A DNA stretch of 42,728 bases from Saprospiraceae bacterium. Lineage in GTDB: Bacteria > Bacteroidota > Bacteroidia > Chitinophagales > Saprospiraceae. The position numbers and the translations under genes are program-made. Positions within the stretch are counted from its first letter, which is position 1, and the number at the start of each line of letters is the position of its first letter. A model generated the notes under the pieces. It was not told where the DNA came from, searched no databases, and saw nothing but the letters and a program-made list of their open reading frames with translations. Location of the stretch: the NCBI GenBank assembly GCA_022844565.1, contig JALHLK010000042.1, positions 1 to 42,728 on the forward strand, written 5' to 3'. Below, piece after piece: positions 22,921 through 31,467 of the stretch.

Positions 22921-24660
22921 ATGGCAAATACAGATCATTTATTTAAGTCGCCCGTCTTAGGGCACCCTGCAGGACTATTCGTTATCTTTTTTACGGAGAT
23001 GTGGGAAAGATTTTCATACTATGGTATGCGGGCAATACTCGTGTTATTCCTCACATCGTCACTTATGGATGAAGGATGGGCATGGCCAAGAGCACATGCG
23101 TTGGCCTTATATGGTACGTATACTTCAATGGTATATTTGACACCTATATTAGGAGGTTTCATTGCGGACAAATATTTAGGATATAAAAAGGCAGTGGTTT
23201 TAGGAGCGTTATTGATGACGCTAGGTCATGCTTCTATGGCTTTTGAGACAGAGCCAACACTGTATATAGGCTTGCTAGGCCTAATCTTTGGCAATGGTTT
23301 TTTTAAGCCGAATATGACCTCGATTTTATCACATATTTACGTTAATCACCCAGAAAAAAAGGATGGAGCATATACGATCTTCTACATGGGAGTGAATGCT
23401 GGGGCTTTTCTAGGAATTATGTTGTGTGGTTATCTAGGTGAAAATGTAGGTTGGTCGTGGGGTTTTGGTTTGGCTGGCATATTCATGTTCTTAGGAATGA
23501 TCGCATTTCATTTGAGTGGTAACATCTTTGGTGAAATCGGTGATCAACCTGCTGGGGAAAGTTCTGTAGCTCAAGTTGCAGAACTTGAAAAAGAAGAAAA
23601 CGGCGGTAAGCTTAATCCATTTACGCTTTTTGATAAATCGTTAATTACTATTTCTGCAGGTTTAGCTCTGATATGGGTGATCAATGACCCTATGTCAAAG
23701 ATATACGGCAATAATATTTTTGGAAATCCAGAAAATGCTAATTATGTGATCTTAGGATCGTTTTTGCTTTTTCTTTTTATCCTAGGCTCGAGGATAGTAC
23801 GCTATTTTCACATTACAAGAGATCGAATGATAGCTGTCTTTTCTATTGCGATTTTTTATATGTTTTTCTGGGCTTGTTTTGAGCAAGCAGGAGGTTCGAT
23901 GACGATCTTTGCAGATGCTTATACAGCAAGAAACTTGGCAGGCACAGCAGCCAAGGTGTTTAAAATATCCAACAGTTTATTGACCATCGTGCCTATGGGC
24001 ATTTTGACATATGTCTTATACTCTTTATTTAAAAACACATTTAAGAATTATGCTGCTGCCAATATAACCTTAGCTTCGTCTTTTATCATCATATGGGGTA
24101 TTGTCATGTGGTACATTTATCGTGAATTCAAAAAAGAAGAAACGGAGATAGCTGCAAGTTGGTTTAGTATTTTAAATTCATTTTATATCATCGTCTTTGG
24201 GTCTTTATTTGCTAAAATTTGGGAAAGTAAATATAATCCAAGCGTCTCTGTAAAATATGCCATAGGTCTGATACTGTTGGGTACCGGCTTTTTGGCTTTA
24301 GCGTTTGGATCTTCAAGCATTCCCAATGGTGCTCAAACTGCACAAGTGAGTATTATTTGGTTGATCTTGGCTTATCTATTTCACACACTTGGTGAGTTGT
24401 GTATATCACCTGTTGGGCTTTCTTATGTGAGTAAATTAGTACCTGGTAGGATGATCGGTATTATGTTTGGTATTTGGTATCTCTCTATCGCAGTAGGTAA
24501 TAAGCTCGCTGGTAGCATAGGCGAACAAATTGACACCATATCAGCAACATATGGATTGAGCAAGTTTTTCTTGATTTTTACAGCTATACCATTTGGAGGA
24601 GCATTGGTAGTATTTTTGATAGGTCCTTGGTTGAGAAAAATGATGCATGGGTATAGGTAG
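22921..24660 (+). CDS. POT-family proton-coupled oligopeptide transporter (579 aa)
   Basis: 579 residues, the second of two tandem POT genes. The signature E26-x-x-E29-R30 lies in TEMWERFSYYGMRAILVLFL. GGFIADKYLGYKKAVVLGAL, NGFFKPNMTSILSHIY and YTIFYMGVNAGAFLGIMLCG follow as in other POT proteins; the later FEQAGGSMTIFADAYTARNL and GELCISPVGLSYVSKLVPGR are also conserved. It is about 70 residues longer than its neighbour, the difference lying in the charged central cytoplasmic loop (about 205-230) and extra hydrophobic stretches. The pair looks like an old duplication that diverged in substrate range (inference). Confidence 0.93.
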   Translation: MANTDHLFKSPVLGHPAGLFVIFFTEMWERFSYYGMRAILVLFLTSSLMDEGWAWPRAHALALYGTYTSMVYLTPILGGFIADKYLGYKKAVVLGALLMTLGHASMAFETEPTLYIGLLGLIFGNGFFKPNMTSILSHIYVNHPEKKDGAYTIFYMGVNAGAFLGIMLCGYLGENVGWSWGFGLAGIFMFLGMIAFHLSGNIFGEIGDQPAGESSVAQVAELEKEENGGKLNPFTLFDKSLITISAGLALIWVINDPMSKIYGNNIFGNPENANYVILGSFLLFLFILGSRIVRYFHITRDRMIAVFSIAIFYMFFWACFEQAGGSMTIFADAYTARNLAGTAAKVFKISNSLLTIVPMGILTYVLYSLFKNTFKNYAAANITLASSFIIIWGIVMWYIYREFKKEETEIAASWFSILNSFYIIVFGSLFAKIWESKYNPSVSVKYAIGLILLGTGFLALAFGSSSIPNGAQTAQVSIIWLILAYLFHTLGELCISPVGLSYVSKLVPGRMIGIMFGIWYLSIAVGNKLAGSIGEQIDTISATYGLSKFFLIFTAIPFGGALVVFLIGPWLRKMMHGYR

Positions 24661-24903
24661 GTCATTTGTGGGTGGTCTATAGCTTTTGGTCTTCAGCTTT
24701 TTTGGTCTTTAGTCTTTAGCTTTTTATGTCTTTGGCTAGTTGGTCTTTGGCTTGATTTATTTGCCAAATTGGTCATTAGCTAGTTGGTCTTTGGTCTTTG
24801 GCTTGAAAAATGGGAAGCTAAACCTTAAACACTGCCAATTGAACTCATTGCCCCTTGAATTCATTGAACTCATTGCCAATTGAACTCATTGCGAAATTAA
24901 AAT
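24661..24903. repeat. Degenerate short-repeat intergenic region
   Basis: The first part is built of variants of TTGGTCTTTRGC. The second part contains TGCCAATTGAACTCATTGC twice (24833-24851 and 24874-24892) with partial copies between. No gene is seen. Such word-like degenerate arrays are common between Bacteroidota genes. Confidence 0.7.
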
Positions 24904-25434
24904 CTACCAACTTTGTGGTTCGTTTTGGTCTATCCACCAATTTAATCCGCTGATTCCTTTTGCTTTTAATCTTTCGATCATTTGAGCTGTGTGGTGCTGT
25001 ATATGTCTAATATTGTTTATGTGTAATTCAAACCTCGTATATGGATACCAATCAAAGCCAGAATAATCTTCAAAAGGTAGTTCTTCGATGGAATAATGTA
25101 AGTTTGTGATAATTTCATTTAAGAAAGATATAAGATCCTCTTTTTTAGCAAATGCTCCAGATTTTACAGCATTGGTTGGATTTTCCCAATCACGTGTACC
25201 TCCAAGACTTTCTCCTCCTTCTATTGCTCCTTTAAAAGACACATGATAATCAGAGTCTTTTGCTAAATAAAACTTAGTAGCCCATAATGTGTGGTATATA
25301 ATTTGCCAATTTGGATTTGAATATTCATTCGTATTCCAAAGGTCCTCTGGAATTCTTTTTAAGACGTCAGAAAACATGCCTAAGCTCGCTCTATACTGTG
25401 AGTGGAGAATGTTTATCAATAATTCTCTTTCCAT
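24904..25434 (-). CDS. DinB-superfamily protein
   Basis: 176 residues of four-helix-bundle type. The metal-ligand pattern of the DinB/YfiT fold is visible: a His in helix 2 (WQIIYHTLWATKFYLA), and the pair in NNIRHIQHHTAQMIERL in the last helix. W and NWWIDQNEPQSW at the C-terminus are common in Bacteroidota members. These proteins include thiol-dependent S-transferases and stress-induced proteins of unknown reaction, so no specific activity is assigned. A candidate -7 element (TACTTTTG on the minus strand) lies in the gap upstream. The regulator gene next to it is on the same strand, 83 bases away. Confidence 0.82.
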   Translation of the reverse strand: MERELLINILHSQYRASLGMFSDVLKRIPEDLWNTNEYSNPNWQIIYHTLWATKFYLAKDSDYHVSFKGAIEGGESLGGTRDWENPTNAVKSGAFAKKEDLISFLNEIITNLHYSIEELPFEDYSGFDWYPYTRFELHINNIRHIQHHTAQMIERLKAKGISGLNWWIDQNEPQSW

Positions 25435-25517
25435 TTTGTTATTAATTTTAAGATAACAATATTTTGCTACAAAAGTAAGTCGTAAAACTCATTAAAAATT
25501 GTACAAAATAGACATTT

Positions 25518-26273
25518 TTAATAACCACAAATTTCAATAAATTGATAAGGATCGTAACCAGTAAAATCTTTAAAATCACGAATTAAATGTGATTGATCAT
25601 AATAGCCTGTAGAATATGCAGCTTGTGTGAAATTTTTAAAAGTCGCATGGTTTTTCATCAATTTTTCAAATCGTATGATTCTAGCATATAGTTTGGGATT
25701 AAATCCTGTACCTACTTTAAATCTTCTTTCAAATTGTTTTTGAGATAAGCAATAATTTTTAGCCAAATTTTTAACATTCACATTATTATTCGAATTTTTT
25801 ATTTGCACCGCAGCATTCAATACCATGGGATCTCCAAATCTTTGATTTTTTAAATTTTCTAAAAAGAAGTTAGAGAGGATCTGAATACGATCTAAAAAGT
25901 TTGTTTTAGATAAAAGCATTTCATTTAATTCATCTCCATTTTTACTAAATAATGTATTTGTAGAAATAAATTGGTCATTCAAGTCAAGCGCAGGAATATG
26001 AAAAAGGTAGGGTATTGCATATGAATAGAGTGAAACACCAAACATTTTATAAATATTGCTGTCGCAAAATTGATTTGGCTTCTTCGTTTGCCCTTGTAAA
26101 GCTGAAAACAAAAGATCATCCCCCTCAAAACCAAATACCATTTCAGCCTGGCTGCTTGCTGTGACATAATATACATCATTTTTATATCCAGCGAAAGCAT
26201 CCCATTCAGCCATCCAGAAATGACTAATATATGGCTTTAACTCATTGCAAGGATAGAAATTGGTATAATTCAC
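25518..26273 (-). CDS. AraC-family transcriptional regulator
   Basis: 251 residues. The N-terminal ~130 residues (NYTNFYPCNELKPYISHFWM) belong to the DUF6597-type sensor domain found on Bacteroidota AraC proteins. The C-terminal pair of helix-turn-helix units is typical, with the first near NVKNLAKNYCLSQKQFERRF and the second ending in GYYDQSHLIRDFKDFTGYDP. The start is GTG at 26273; an upstream stop follows about ten codons earlier with no ATG between, so GTG is the best choice. It probably regulates neighbouring genes, possibly the DinB-like gene 83 bases downstream (inference). Confidence 0.85.
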   Translation of the reverse strand: MNYTNFYPCNELKPYISHFWMAEWDAFAGYKNDVYYVTASSQAEMVFGFEGDDLLFSALQGQTKKPNQFCDSNIYKMFGVSLYSYAIPYLFHIPALDLNDQFISTNTLFSKNGDELNEMLLSKTNFLDRIQILSNFFLENLKNQRFGDPMVLNAAVQIKNSNNNVNVKNLAKNYCLSQKQFERRFKVGTGFNPKLYARIIRFEKLMKNHATFKNFTQAAYSTGYYDQSHLIRDFKDFTGYDPYQFIEICGY

Positions 26274-26351
26274 GTACTCTATTAAATGGAATGAAAAAAA
26301 TTACTTGTGTTTGAAAAAAGAAAAAGATCAAATTAAAATTCAAGAGATCGA

Positions 26352-26537
26352 TCATTTTCTGTCCTCATCAGCATTTGATTCCTGGTTTCTTTTTTTAATT
26401 ATCCGCCCCGACTTTTTTAAAGCTTGGTCAAGTATGTATTCTATTTGTCCATTAGCACTACGAAATTCATCGGCAGCCCATTTTTCAATGGCGTCATAAA
26501 GTTCTTCATCAAGCCTGAGGACAAATTTTTTCTTCAT
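26352..26537 (-). CDS. Arc-like ribbon-helix-helix protein
   Basis: 61 residues. KKKFVLRLDEELYDAIEKWA has the ribbon strand followed by the first helix of the Arc/MetJ fold, and FRSANGQIEYILDQALKKSG is the second helix with the N-cap SANGQIE typical of Arc-type proteins. The tail is charged and probably disordered. It starts six bases after the stop of the SPFH protein gene on the same strand, so they are co-transcribed. The SPFH-Arc pairing recurs in many bacteria. It may bind DNA and autoregulate the pair; its target is unknown. Confidence 0.85.
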   Translation of the reverse strand: MKKKFVLRLDEELYDAIEKWAADEFRSANGQIEYILDQALKKSGRIIKKRNQESNADEDRK

Positions 26538-26543
26538 AAAATA

Positions 26544-27395
26544 TTAATGATGTAAAGTGCCTGCATTGACCACAGGAGTTGTCTCCTTGTCGCTACAAAG
26601 TACTACAAGTAGGTTACAGACCATAGCCGCTTTTTTGTCGTCGTCTAAGTCAACGATATTATCAGCTTTGAGTTTATCTAATGCCATTTGGACCATACCC
26701 ACAGCACCTTCTACTATTTTGGCTCGGGCTGATACGATGGCTTCTGCTTGTTGCCTTTTTAGCATGGCACTAGCAATTTCTTCTGCATAGGCAAGATAGC
26801 CAATTCTCGCCTCCATAACCTCAAGTCCCGCTATTTCAAGTCGTTCGGCTAGTGCTGCCTCAAGCGAATGATTGATTTCATCCAATCCTGATCTGAGTGT
26901 TATCTCATGATGGTCATCAAAATTGTCATATGCATATTGACCTGCTAGATTTCTGACGGCTGCATCACTTTGTAACTTCACAAAATGCTCATAGTCATCT
27001 ACATCAAAAACAGCTTTGTAAGCATCTTTCACTCTCCATACAATGATTACACTTATTAATACAGGATTTCCTCTCTTGTCATTAACCTTCACTCGCTCAC
27101 TTTCGAAGTTTCGAGCACGGAGGGAAACTGCTTTTTTGGTAAAAAATGGATTAGCCCAATAAAAACCATTGTCCTTTACGGTTCCTAAATACTTGCCAAA
27201 AAGTGTCAAAACCCTCGAACCATTTGGATCCACAAAGAAGAAACCCAATGTTAGAATAAGGGTAATTACGATTAAGGTAATAAATAAAACTTTACTTGCC
27301 CCGCTTACAAAAATGAAATAACTTAAAATACCGAGCCCTAGAAAAACTAATAGTGCAAGGTATCCAGAAATAGGTTTGTACAATTTGTCTGTCAT
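26544..27395 (-). CDS. SPFH/Band 7 domain membrane protein
   Basis: 283 residues. Two adjacent hydrophobic segments (about 10-32 and 37-53) anchor the N-terminus. The SPFH domain starts near FVDPNGSRVLTLFGKYLGTV and includes NPVLISVIIVWRVKDAYKAV and DYEHFVKLQSDAAVRNLAGQ. The C-terminal helical part (SAMLKRQQAEAIVSARAKIV) favours oligomerisation as in flotillin and stomatin relatives. The gene is followed after six bases by a ribbon-helix-helix gene. A -7-like TATATTTG (minus strand, 27433-27440) lies 38 bases upstream. The cellular role is not known. Confidence 0.9.
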   Translation of the reverse strand: MTDKLYKPISGYLALLVFLGLGILSYFIFVSGASKVLFITLIVITLILTLGFFFVDPNGSRVLTLFGKYLGTVKDNGFYWANPFFTKKAVSLRARNFESERVKVNDKRGNPVLISVIIVWRVKDAYKAVFDVDDYEHFVKLQSDAAVRNLAGQYAYDNFDDHHEITLRSGLDEINHSLEAALAERLEIAGLEVMEARIGYLAYAEEIASAMLKRQQAEAIVSARAKIVEGAVGMVQMALDKLKADNIVDLDDDKKAAMVCNLLVVLCSDKETTPVVNAGTLHH

Positions 27396-27432
27396 TTGAT
27401 TACTTTTAAAATTTGATATTAAAATGATATCA

Positions 27433-27440
27433 CAAATATA
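27433..27440 (-). promoter_or_regulatory. Candidate -7 element for the SPFH operon
   Basis: On the minus strand TATATTTG matches TAnnTTTG. No TTTG is found at the expected -33 distance, so this is only a partial promoter match. Confidence 0.35.
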
Positions 27441-27645
27441 TCATAACAACATTACAAATTATGGAGATTCTCGACAAAATAGATGATAAATTCGATGAAA
27501 TAAATATTGTCTGTAAACATGCAGCAATTTTTGTCTATCACTTTGTAAAATTTAAAGATTTTAGTACTCTGGGTTATAATTCAAATGTTTATCTGGAAGT
27601 ATTAACCTCAGTAGATATTGCTCCTTTAAAAATTAACTGTATATT

Positions 27646-29382
27646 TTACAGCCCTTTCAACCAACTTTTCATTACCTCAAAAAATTCCTTATTAAATGTG
27701 GTTAGTTCTGTAAACTCATTTTTGCAAACGTCAGTGGTGTTTAATCCAATATGTTGGGCATTGGGTATTAATACTGTTTTTATTTGTTTATTTTTTAAAC
27801 CATCCACTTTTGATTTTACTACTTTTGAAGGGGTAGAGTCGTCATGTTCGCTGAAAAGCATAAACGTAGGCTTTTGATATTTACTCCAAATGGAGAGCGG
27901 ATCAAAATCAATTTCTAAAGCCATAAACCATTGATTTTTATTGGTAAGATCGATTTGATTGCTTGTGGGAAAAAGCCAATCTCTTATAAGTGTATCTTGG
28001 GCAAGACTTGCTGTAAAATTATCTAATTTTGAAGCTTTTGTTTGGTCAATTAAGTAATCAAAAAAGTATTTTTGTTGTGTTATAGCATAATCAATTTGTG
28101 GTTTTGAATAGGCCCTACATTGCATCGAGATAGCAGTATTGTAGATATTTTGTTCTATTACTGTGATTCCACTACCTGCTGCTCCAATGGTCAACACGAA
28201 TCCTACGTCTTTGCTTCTTTGCTCTATGGCTTTAGCAATAATCCATCCCGCTTGACTGCTTCCTCCTAGGCCAATTTTTGATAAGGCTAAATCTTTTCGT
28301 GTTATAAGGTAATCTATCCCCGCTAACGCATCTGTTGCCAAATCTGAAAAACTAGCATAATCACTGTTACCTTCTGATTCACCTACTCCTTGTTTGTCAT
28401 AGGTTAACACAGTGATGCCTTCTCTTGAGAAAACATCAGCAAGCAACCTAATGATAGACGCATACCCATTTCTATCTTGAGGTCCAGAACCATGAGTAAG
28501 TACTATTGCTTTTCCATTTGGCTTTTTAGGTATAAACATAGTGCCACCGAGTTTAATTCCTTTTGCATTTTTATAGGTGACTTTTTCATTTGTGTAAAAA
28601 TATTTTCTGCTAGCTTTGTTCACTATTTTACCACCATCGTATATTTCTAGGTTATTGCCAACAAATTTTATGGTTTTAGTCTTTTCATTTGAAATAATGG
28701 TGTTACCAAATTCCCAAGTAGTAGCATTGACCTTATTTAGGCCTCTATATTCATTAGTTTTTTCAAAAAAAGCATATAATCTTGATTGTGATCGACCAAT
28801 TACAATCAAATCATTACTTTCAGCAAGGTAAGTGCCTAAAAGATTGTCATAATAAGGAGGATATAGTAATTCATATCGATCAGGAATTGTTTTTACGCTG
28901 GCGTTTTCGTACTCAATAAAATCAGTATTTGTTGTAGCATCTGTTTTAAATTTCCACATACCATCTTCAATTTCAAGGACAGTTGAAAATTTGCCATAAG
29001 AAAAATAGGATGGCAAATTTGGCCTTATCGTTTGAAGAAAATAGTACCCATTATCTAGTATTATATTACCTACTTTACTTCTATTCTCAATTTTAAAAGT
29101 GAGTTGTATTCTTTGATTGTTGTCCTGGATTGATTTAAAAAATTTGGCAAAATAGTTTTCTATTTCTATTCGGCCTTTCATCGAGTTTGGCTTACTGTGA
29201 TCGTACAAGTTTAAAACTTCTGCATCTTCAATGTAAAGGTTTGCTAACTTTATAGAATTGAGTTCATCGTACGCTTTAGTAAATTTATAATAAAGCGCAT
29301 CTGGATTTTCATCTATAGTTTGGGCTCCACAGGTTATTGAAATTATACTTAATATGAAAATTAAAGTCTTCGTCATATTCAA
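27646..29382 (-). CDS. Secreted NTF2-like / alpha-beta hydrolase fusion
   Basis: 578 residues. Signal peptide (1-19, ending CGAQ). Residues about 25-140 resemble a SnoaL/NTF2-like cone domain (FTKAYDELNSIKLANLYIED ... GRIEIENYFAKFFKSI ... FKFKTDATTN-like strand). A beta-rich linker follows, then an S33-type alpha/beta hydrolase: AIVLTHGSGPQDRNGYASII, VLTYDKQGVGESEG, the nucleophile Ser in GLGGSSQAGW near residue 377, the Asp region LFSEHDDSTP and the His in NAQHIGL. All three catalytic residues are present. It is exported, probably a peptidase or esterase; the substrate is unknown. Such NTF2-hydrolase fusions occur in Bacteroidota. Confidence 0.85.
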   Translation of the reverse strand: MNMTKTLIFILSIISITCGAQTIDENPDALYYKFTKAYDELNSIKLANLYIEDAEVLNLYDHSKPNSMKGRIEIENYFAKFFKSIQDNNQRIQLTFKIENRSKVGNIILDNGYYFLQTIRPNLPSYFSYGKFSTVLEIEDGMWKFKTDATTNTDFIEYENASVKTIPDRYELLYPPYYDNLLGTYLAESNDLIVIGRSQSRLYAFFEKTNEYRGLNKVNATTWEFGNTIISNEKTKTIKFVGNNLEIYDGGKIVNKASRKYFYTNEKVTYKNAKGIKLGGTMFIPKKPNGKAIVLTHGSGPQDRNGYASIIRLLADVFSREGITVLTYDKQGVGESEGNSDYASFSDLATDALAGIDYLITRKDLALSKIGLGGSSQAGWIIAKAIEQRSKDVGFVLTIGAAGSGITVIEQNIYNTAISMQCRAYSKPQIDYAITQQKYFFDYLIDQTKASKLDNFTASLAQDTLIRDWLFPTSNQIDLTNKNQWFMALEIDFDPLSIWSKYQKPTFMLFSEHDDSTPSKVVKSKVDGLKNKQIKTVLIPNAQHIGLNTTDVCKNEFTELTTFNKEFFEVMKSWLKGL

Positions 29383-29444
29383 AATAATTTTTGATTTTAT
29401 TAAACGCTTTATAATGAAAATTCACAATCAATTTTAAAACTAAG

Positions 29445-29726
29445 TTACACCTTCAATTTATACTTTTCAGGTTTGGTCTTCGTTCGCTCGATAATATCCC
29501 TTGCTTCTAGGTCAAGTTTGACGGTTTCGCCATACCATTGTACACCACCACTGAAGTTGTCTTTCACTCTGGAGTACAATTCTTCCATAAGTTCTGTGTG
29601 GGTCAATTCAAGTTCGCTCAAGATATTAATGAGATTTTCCTTGATAAAAGTATATTTATCTAAGGTAATCCTTTTATTGGTTTTGCCTTGTATAGGATGT
29701 AGGGTTTGAATGTACGTTGACTCCAT
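29445..29726 (-). CDS. DUF6958-like small protein
   Basis: 93 residues. It starts MESTYIQTLHPIQGKTNKRI and contains YTFIKENLINILSELELTHT, then FSGGVQWYGETVKLDLEARD near the C-terminus, which is the hallmark of the DUF6958 family. The fold looks like a winged helix-turn-helix (helix, helix, then a strand pair and a basic end). No function is established. Its stop precedes the gap before the hydrolase gene and its start is 10 bases after the DinB-like gene on the same strand, so the two probably share a transcript. Confidence 0.75.
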   Translation of the reverse strand: MESTYIQTLHPIQGKTNKRITLDKYTFIKENLINILSELELTHTELMEELYSRVKDNFSGGVQWYGETVKLDLEARDIIERTKTKPEKYKLKV

Positions 29727-29736
29727 GAGTTCTTTA

Positions 29737-30180
29737 TTAATCTATTAATCTTCTATGGTAGTTGATTTGCCCAAGATGATAGGTCAAATGAGTGGCCAAA
29801 TGTATCAAGAAATATCCCGTTGTCATCTTTTCTTTAAACACCACAATTGGGTATTCCTTTTCGAGATCTTCTTGTTTGACATTTATAAGTGCATGTTTTA
29901 CAACTTTAATCGTGTCTGTGACTTTTTGTCTAAGGTCTGCTCTTGGCACATTTTTTTGAGAAAACTCGAGGTCTCTGTCTCTGACATAATTTGTTTTTCC
30001 AATTTCTTTGCCTATGAATGTGTTTATGTTACCCACTAAATGGAGAGTTAAGTTACCTGCTGAATTAGCAATATTTTTATCAACGATCCATAAGTGATCT
30101 TCGTTTTTATAAAGTTCAATTTCTACAATTAATTTGTTAAGATCTCTTTCAAAAATAGAGATTAAAGCGTTGATTAGCAT
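29737..30180 (-). CDS. DinB/DUF1572-like protein
   Basis: 147 residues from ATG 30180; an upstream in-frame start at 30225 adds 15 residues (LNPNTLVILRKNKK) without family resemblance, so the shorter form is preferred. It is a four-helix DinB-type protein: LINALISIFERDLNKLIVEI, NLTLHLVGNINTFIGKEIGK with the first ligand His, and FLIHLATHLTYHLGQINYHR with the later His cluster. A second DinB-like gene lies at 24904-25434 but is not closely related. The gene is divergent from the esterase gene at 30295. The reaction is unknown. Confidence 0.8.
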   Translation of the reverse strand: MLINALISIFERDLNKLIVEIELYKNEDHLWIVDKNIANSAGNLTLHLVGNINTFIGKEIGKTNYVRDRDLEFSQKNVPRADLRQKVTDTIKVVKHALINVKQEDLEKEYPIVVFKEKMTTGYFLIHLATHLTYHLGQINYHRRLID

Positions 30181-30294
30181 CTTCTTATTTTTTCTCAAAA
30201 TTACCAAAGTATTGGGATTTAGCAAATCCCGCAGTCATTATTGTTGTTAAATTATAATATTATTTACATTTGTCTTTTATCAATTGAATTTCAA

Positions 30295-31377
30295 ATGAGA
30301 CTGATTTTAATTCTATTCCTTTTTGCCCAACTTTTTTCTTGTCGAAATACTCCTCAAAGTATAGCTACTTTAAAATTAGATGCGATTAATGCCAAGTGGT
30401 ACGGTCGTTATGTTGCTTCAAAAGATGGAAAACAGGTTAATCTTATTTCATCAGCTGCTCATGGGGGATTTAGTCACATGGATTCCTTAACGATCAAGGT
30501 AAGCACAGCTAAGGGCAGTTTTGTGTATTTGCAAATAGAGCAAAATGGGTCGATTTTACCCAACCAATATAAAATAATTGGAGATACTATTTCAAAAATT
30601 ACACTCGCTACAAAAGGTAAAAACACGACATGGTTATACAAATCATCAGAAGCACATACTGGACCATTATATATCCATGCTCTAGAGGCGAAAGATATAC
30701 AATCCATTGATAAAGGACATTTGACCAAAATAGAGTTTATCGGTAACAGTATAACCTGTGGGGCCGCTTCTGACGAAAGTAATATGCCCTGCAACGAAGG
30801 TGAATATGCAGACCACCATAATGGATATATGTCATATGCAAGCCAAACTGCAAGAAACTTAAATATGGACGTTGTGTTGAGTAGCATAAGTGGGGCTGGC
30901 ATCTACCGCAATTGGAATAGTGAAGGACCAACCGTACCCCAATTGTACGAATATATGAATCTGATGGACAGTAGCGAAGGTCAATGGCAAGCCACAGATT
31001 ATGACCCGCACATCATTGTAGTCGCTCTCGGGACGAATGATTTGAGTGATGGTGATGGGATCAAGCCACGGTTGCCATTTGATCCTAATTTATGTATTGA
31101 AAATTATGTTTCATTTTTGCAAAAAATAATTGCGTGGCACCCCAAAGCCCAAATTTTGTTAACAGATAGTCCTATGGTCACCACAAAAAGTAGAGATTTA
31201 CAAAATTGTCTGCATGCAGTACAAAAAAAGGTTGATTCATTGACGATATCACAACATAAGATACAGGTTTTTTACTACAAACCTATGATGCCAAATGGTT
31301 GTCTAGGTCATCCAAGTGTAGAGGACCATACGATAATGGCCGATCAATTGACAGCGTTTCTTAAAGGAAAGAGATAA
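30295..31377 (+). CDS. CE2-like SGNH esterase lipoprotein
   Basis: 360 residues from ATG 30295, which gives MRLILILFLFAQLFSCRN, a lipoprotein signal with the lipid-modified Cys at position 16; the longer open frame adds 18 unlikely residues. An N-terminal beta-sandwich (about 25-135) as in carbohydrate esterase family 2 precedes the SGNH domain: block I IEFIGNSITCGAA, the Gly of block II in SISGAG, block III VVALGTNDLSDG and block V GHPSVEDH with catalytic Asp/His. It should remove acetyl groups from polysaccharide at the cell surface or in the periplasm (family knowledge). Confidence 0.87.
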   Translation: MRLILILFLFAQLFSCRNTPQSIATLKLDAINAKWYGRYVASKDGKQVNLISSAAHGGFSHMDSLTIKVSTAKGSFVYLQIEQNGSILPNQYKIIGDTISKITLATKGKNTTWLYKSSEAHTGPLYIHALEAKDIQSIDKGHLTKIEFIGNSITCGAASDESNMPCNEGEYADHHNGYMSYASQTARNLNMDVVLSSISGAGIYRNWNSEGPTVPQLYEYMNLMDSSEGQWQATDYDPHIIVVALGTNDLSDGDGIKPRLPFDPNLCIENYVSFLQKIIAWHPKAQILLTDSPMVTTKSRDLQNCLHAVQKKVDSLTISQHKIQVFYYKPMMPNGCLGHPSVEDHTIMADQLTAFLKGKR

Positions 31378-31421
31378 ATATTTGTTTGTAATCTTGAGAA
31401 CTTCTATTCATAAAATAGTAT

Positions 31422-31429
31422 TATCTTTG
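31422..31429 (+). promoter_or_regulatory. Candidate -7 element for the repeat-protein gene
   Basis: TATCTTTG matches TAnnTTTG, 38 bases before the ATG at 31468. The -33 half is not convincing. Confidence 0.35.
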
Positions 31430-31467
31430 AAAATGAAATAGAGAAGATAACAGGAAAATCAAACAGT

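Noticed and set aside
27461-27877. 138-residue plus-strand frame upstream of and overlapping the hydrolase gene
   Set aside because: The second half lies antisense to a well-supported gene, and the first half has no family resemblance; no promoter or ribosome site was found.
30181-30225. Longer N-terminus of the DinB/DUF1572-like protein
   Set aside because: The extra 15 residues do not resemble the family and the ATG at 30180 begins the first helix.
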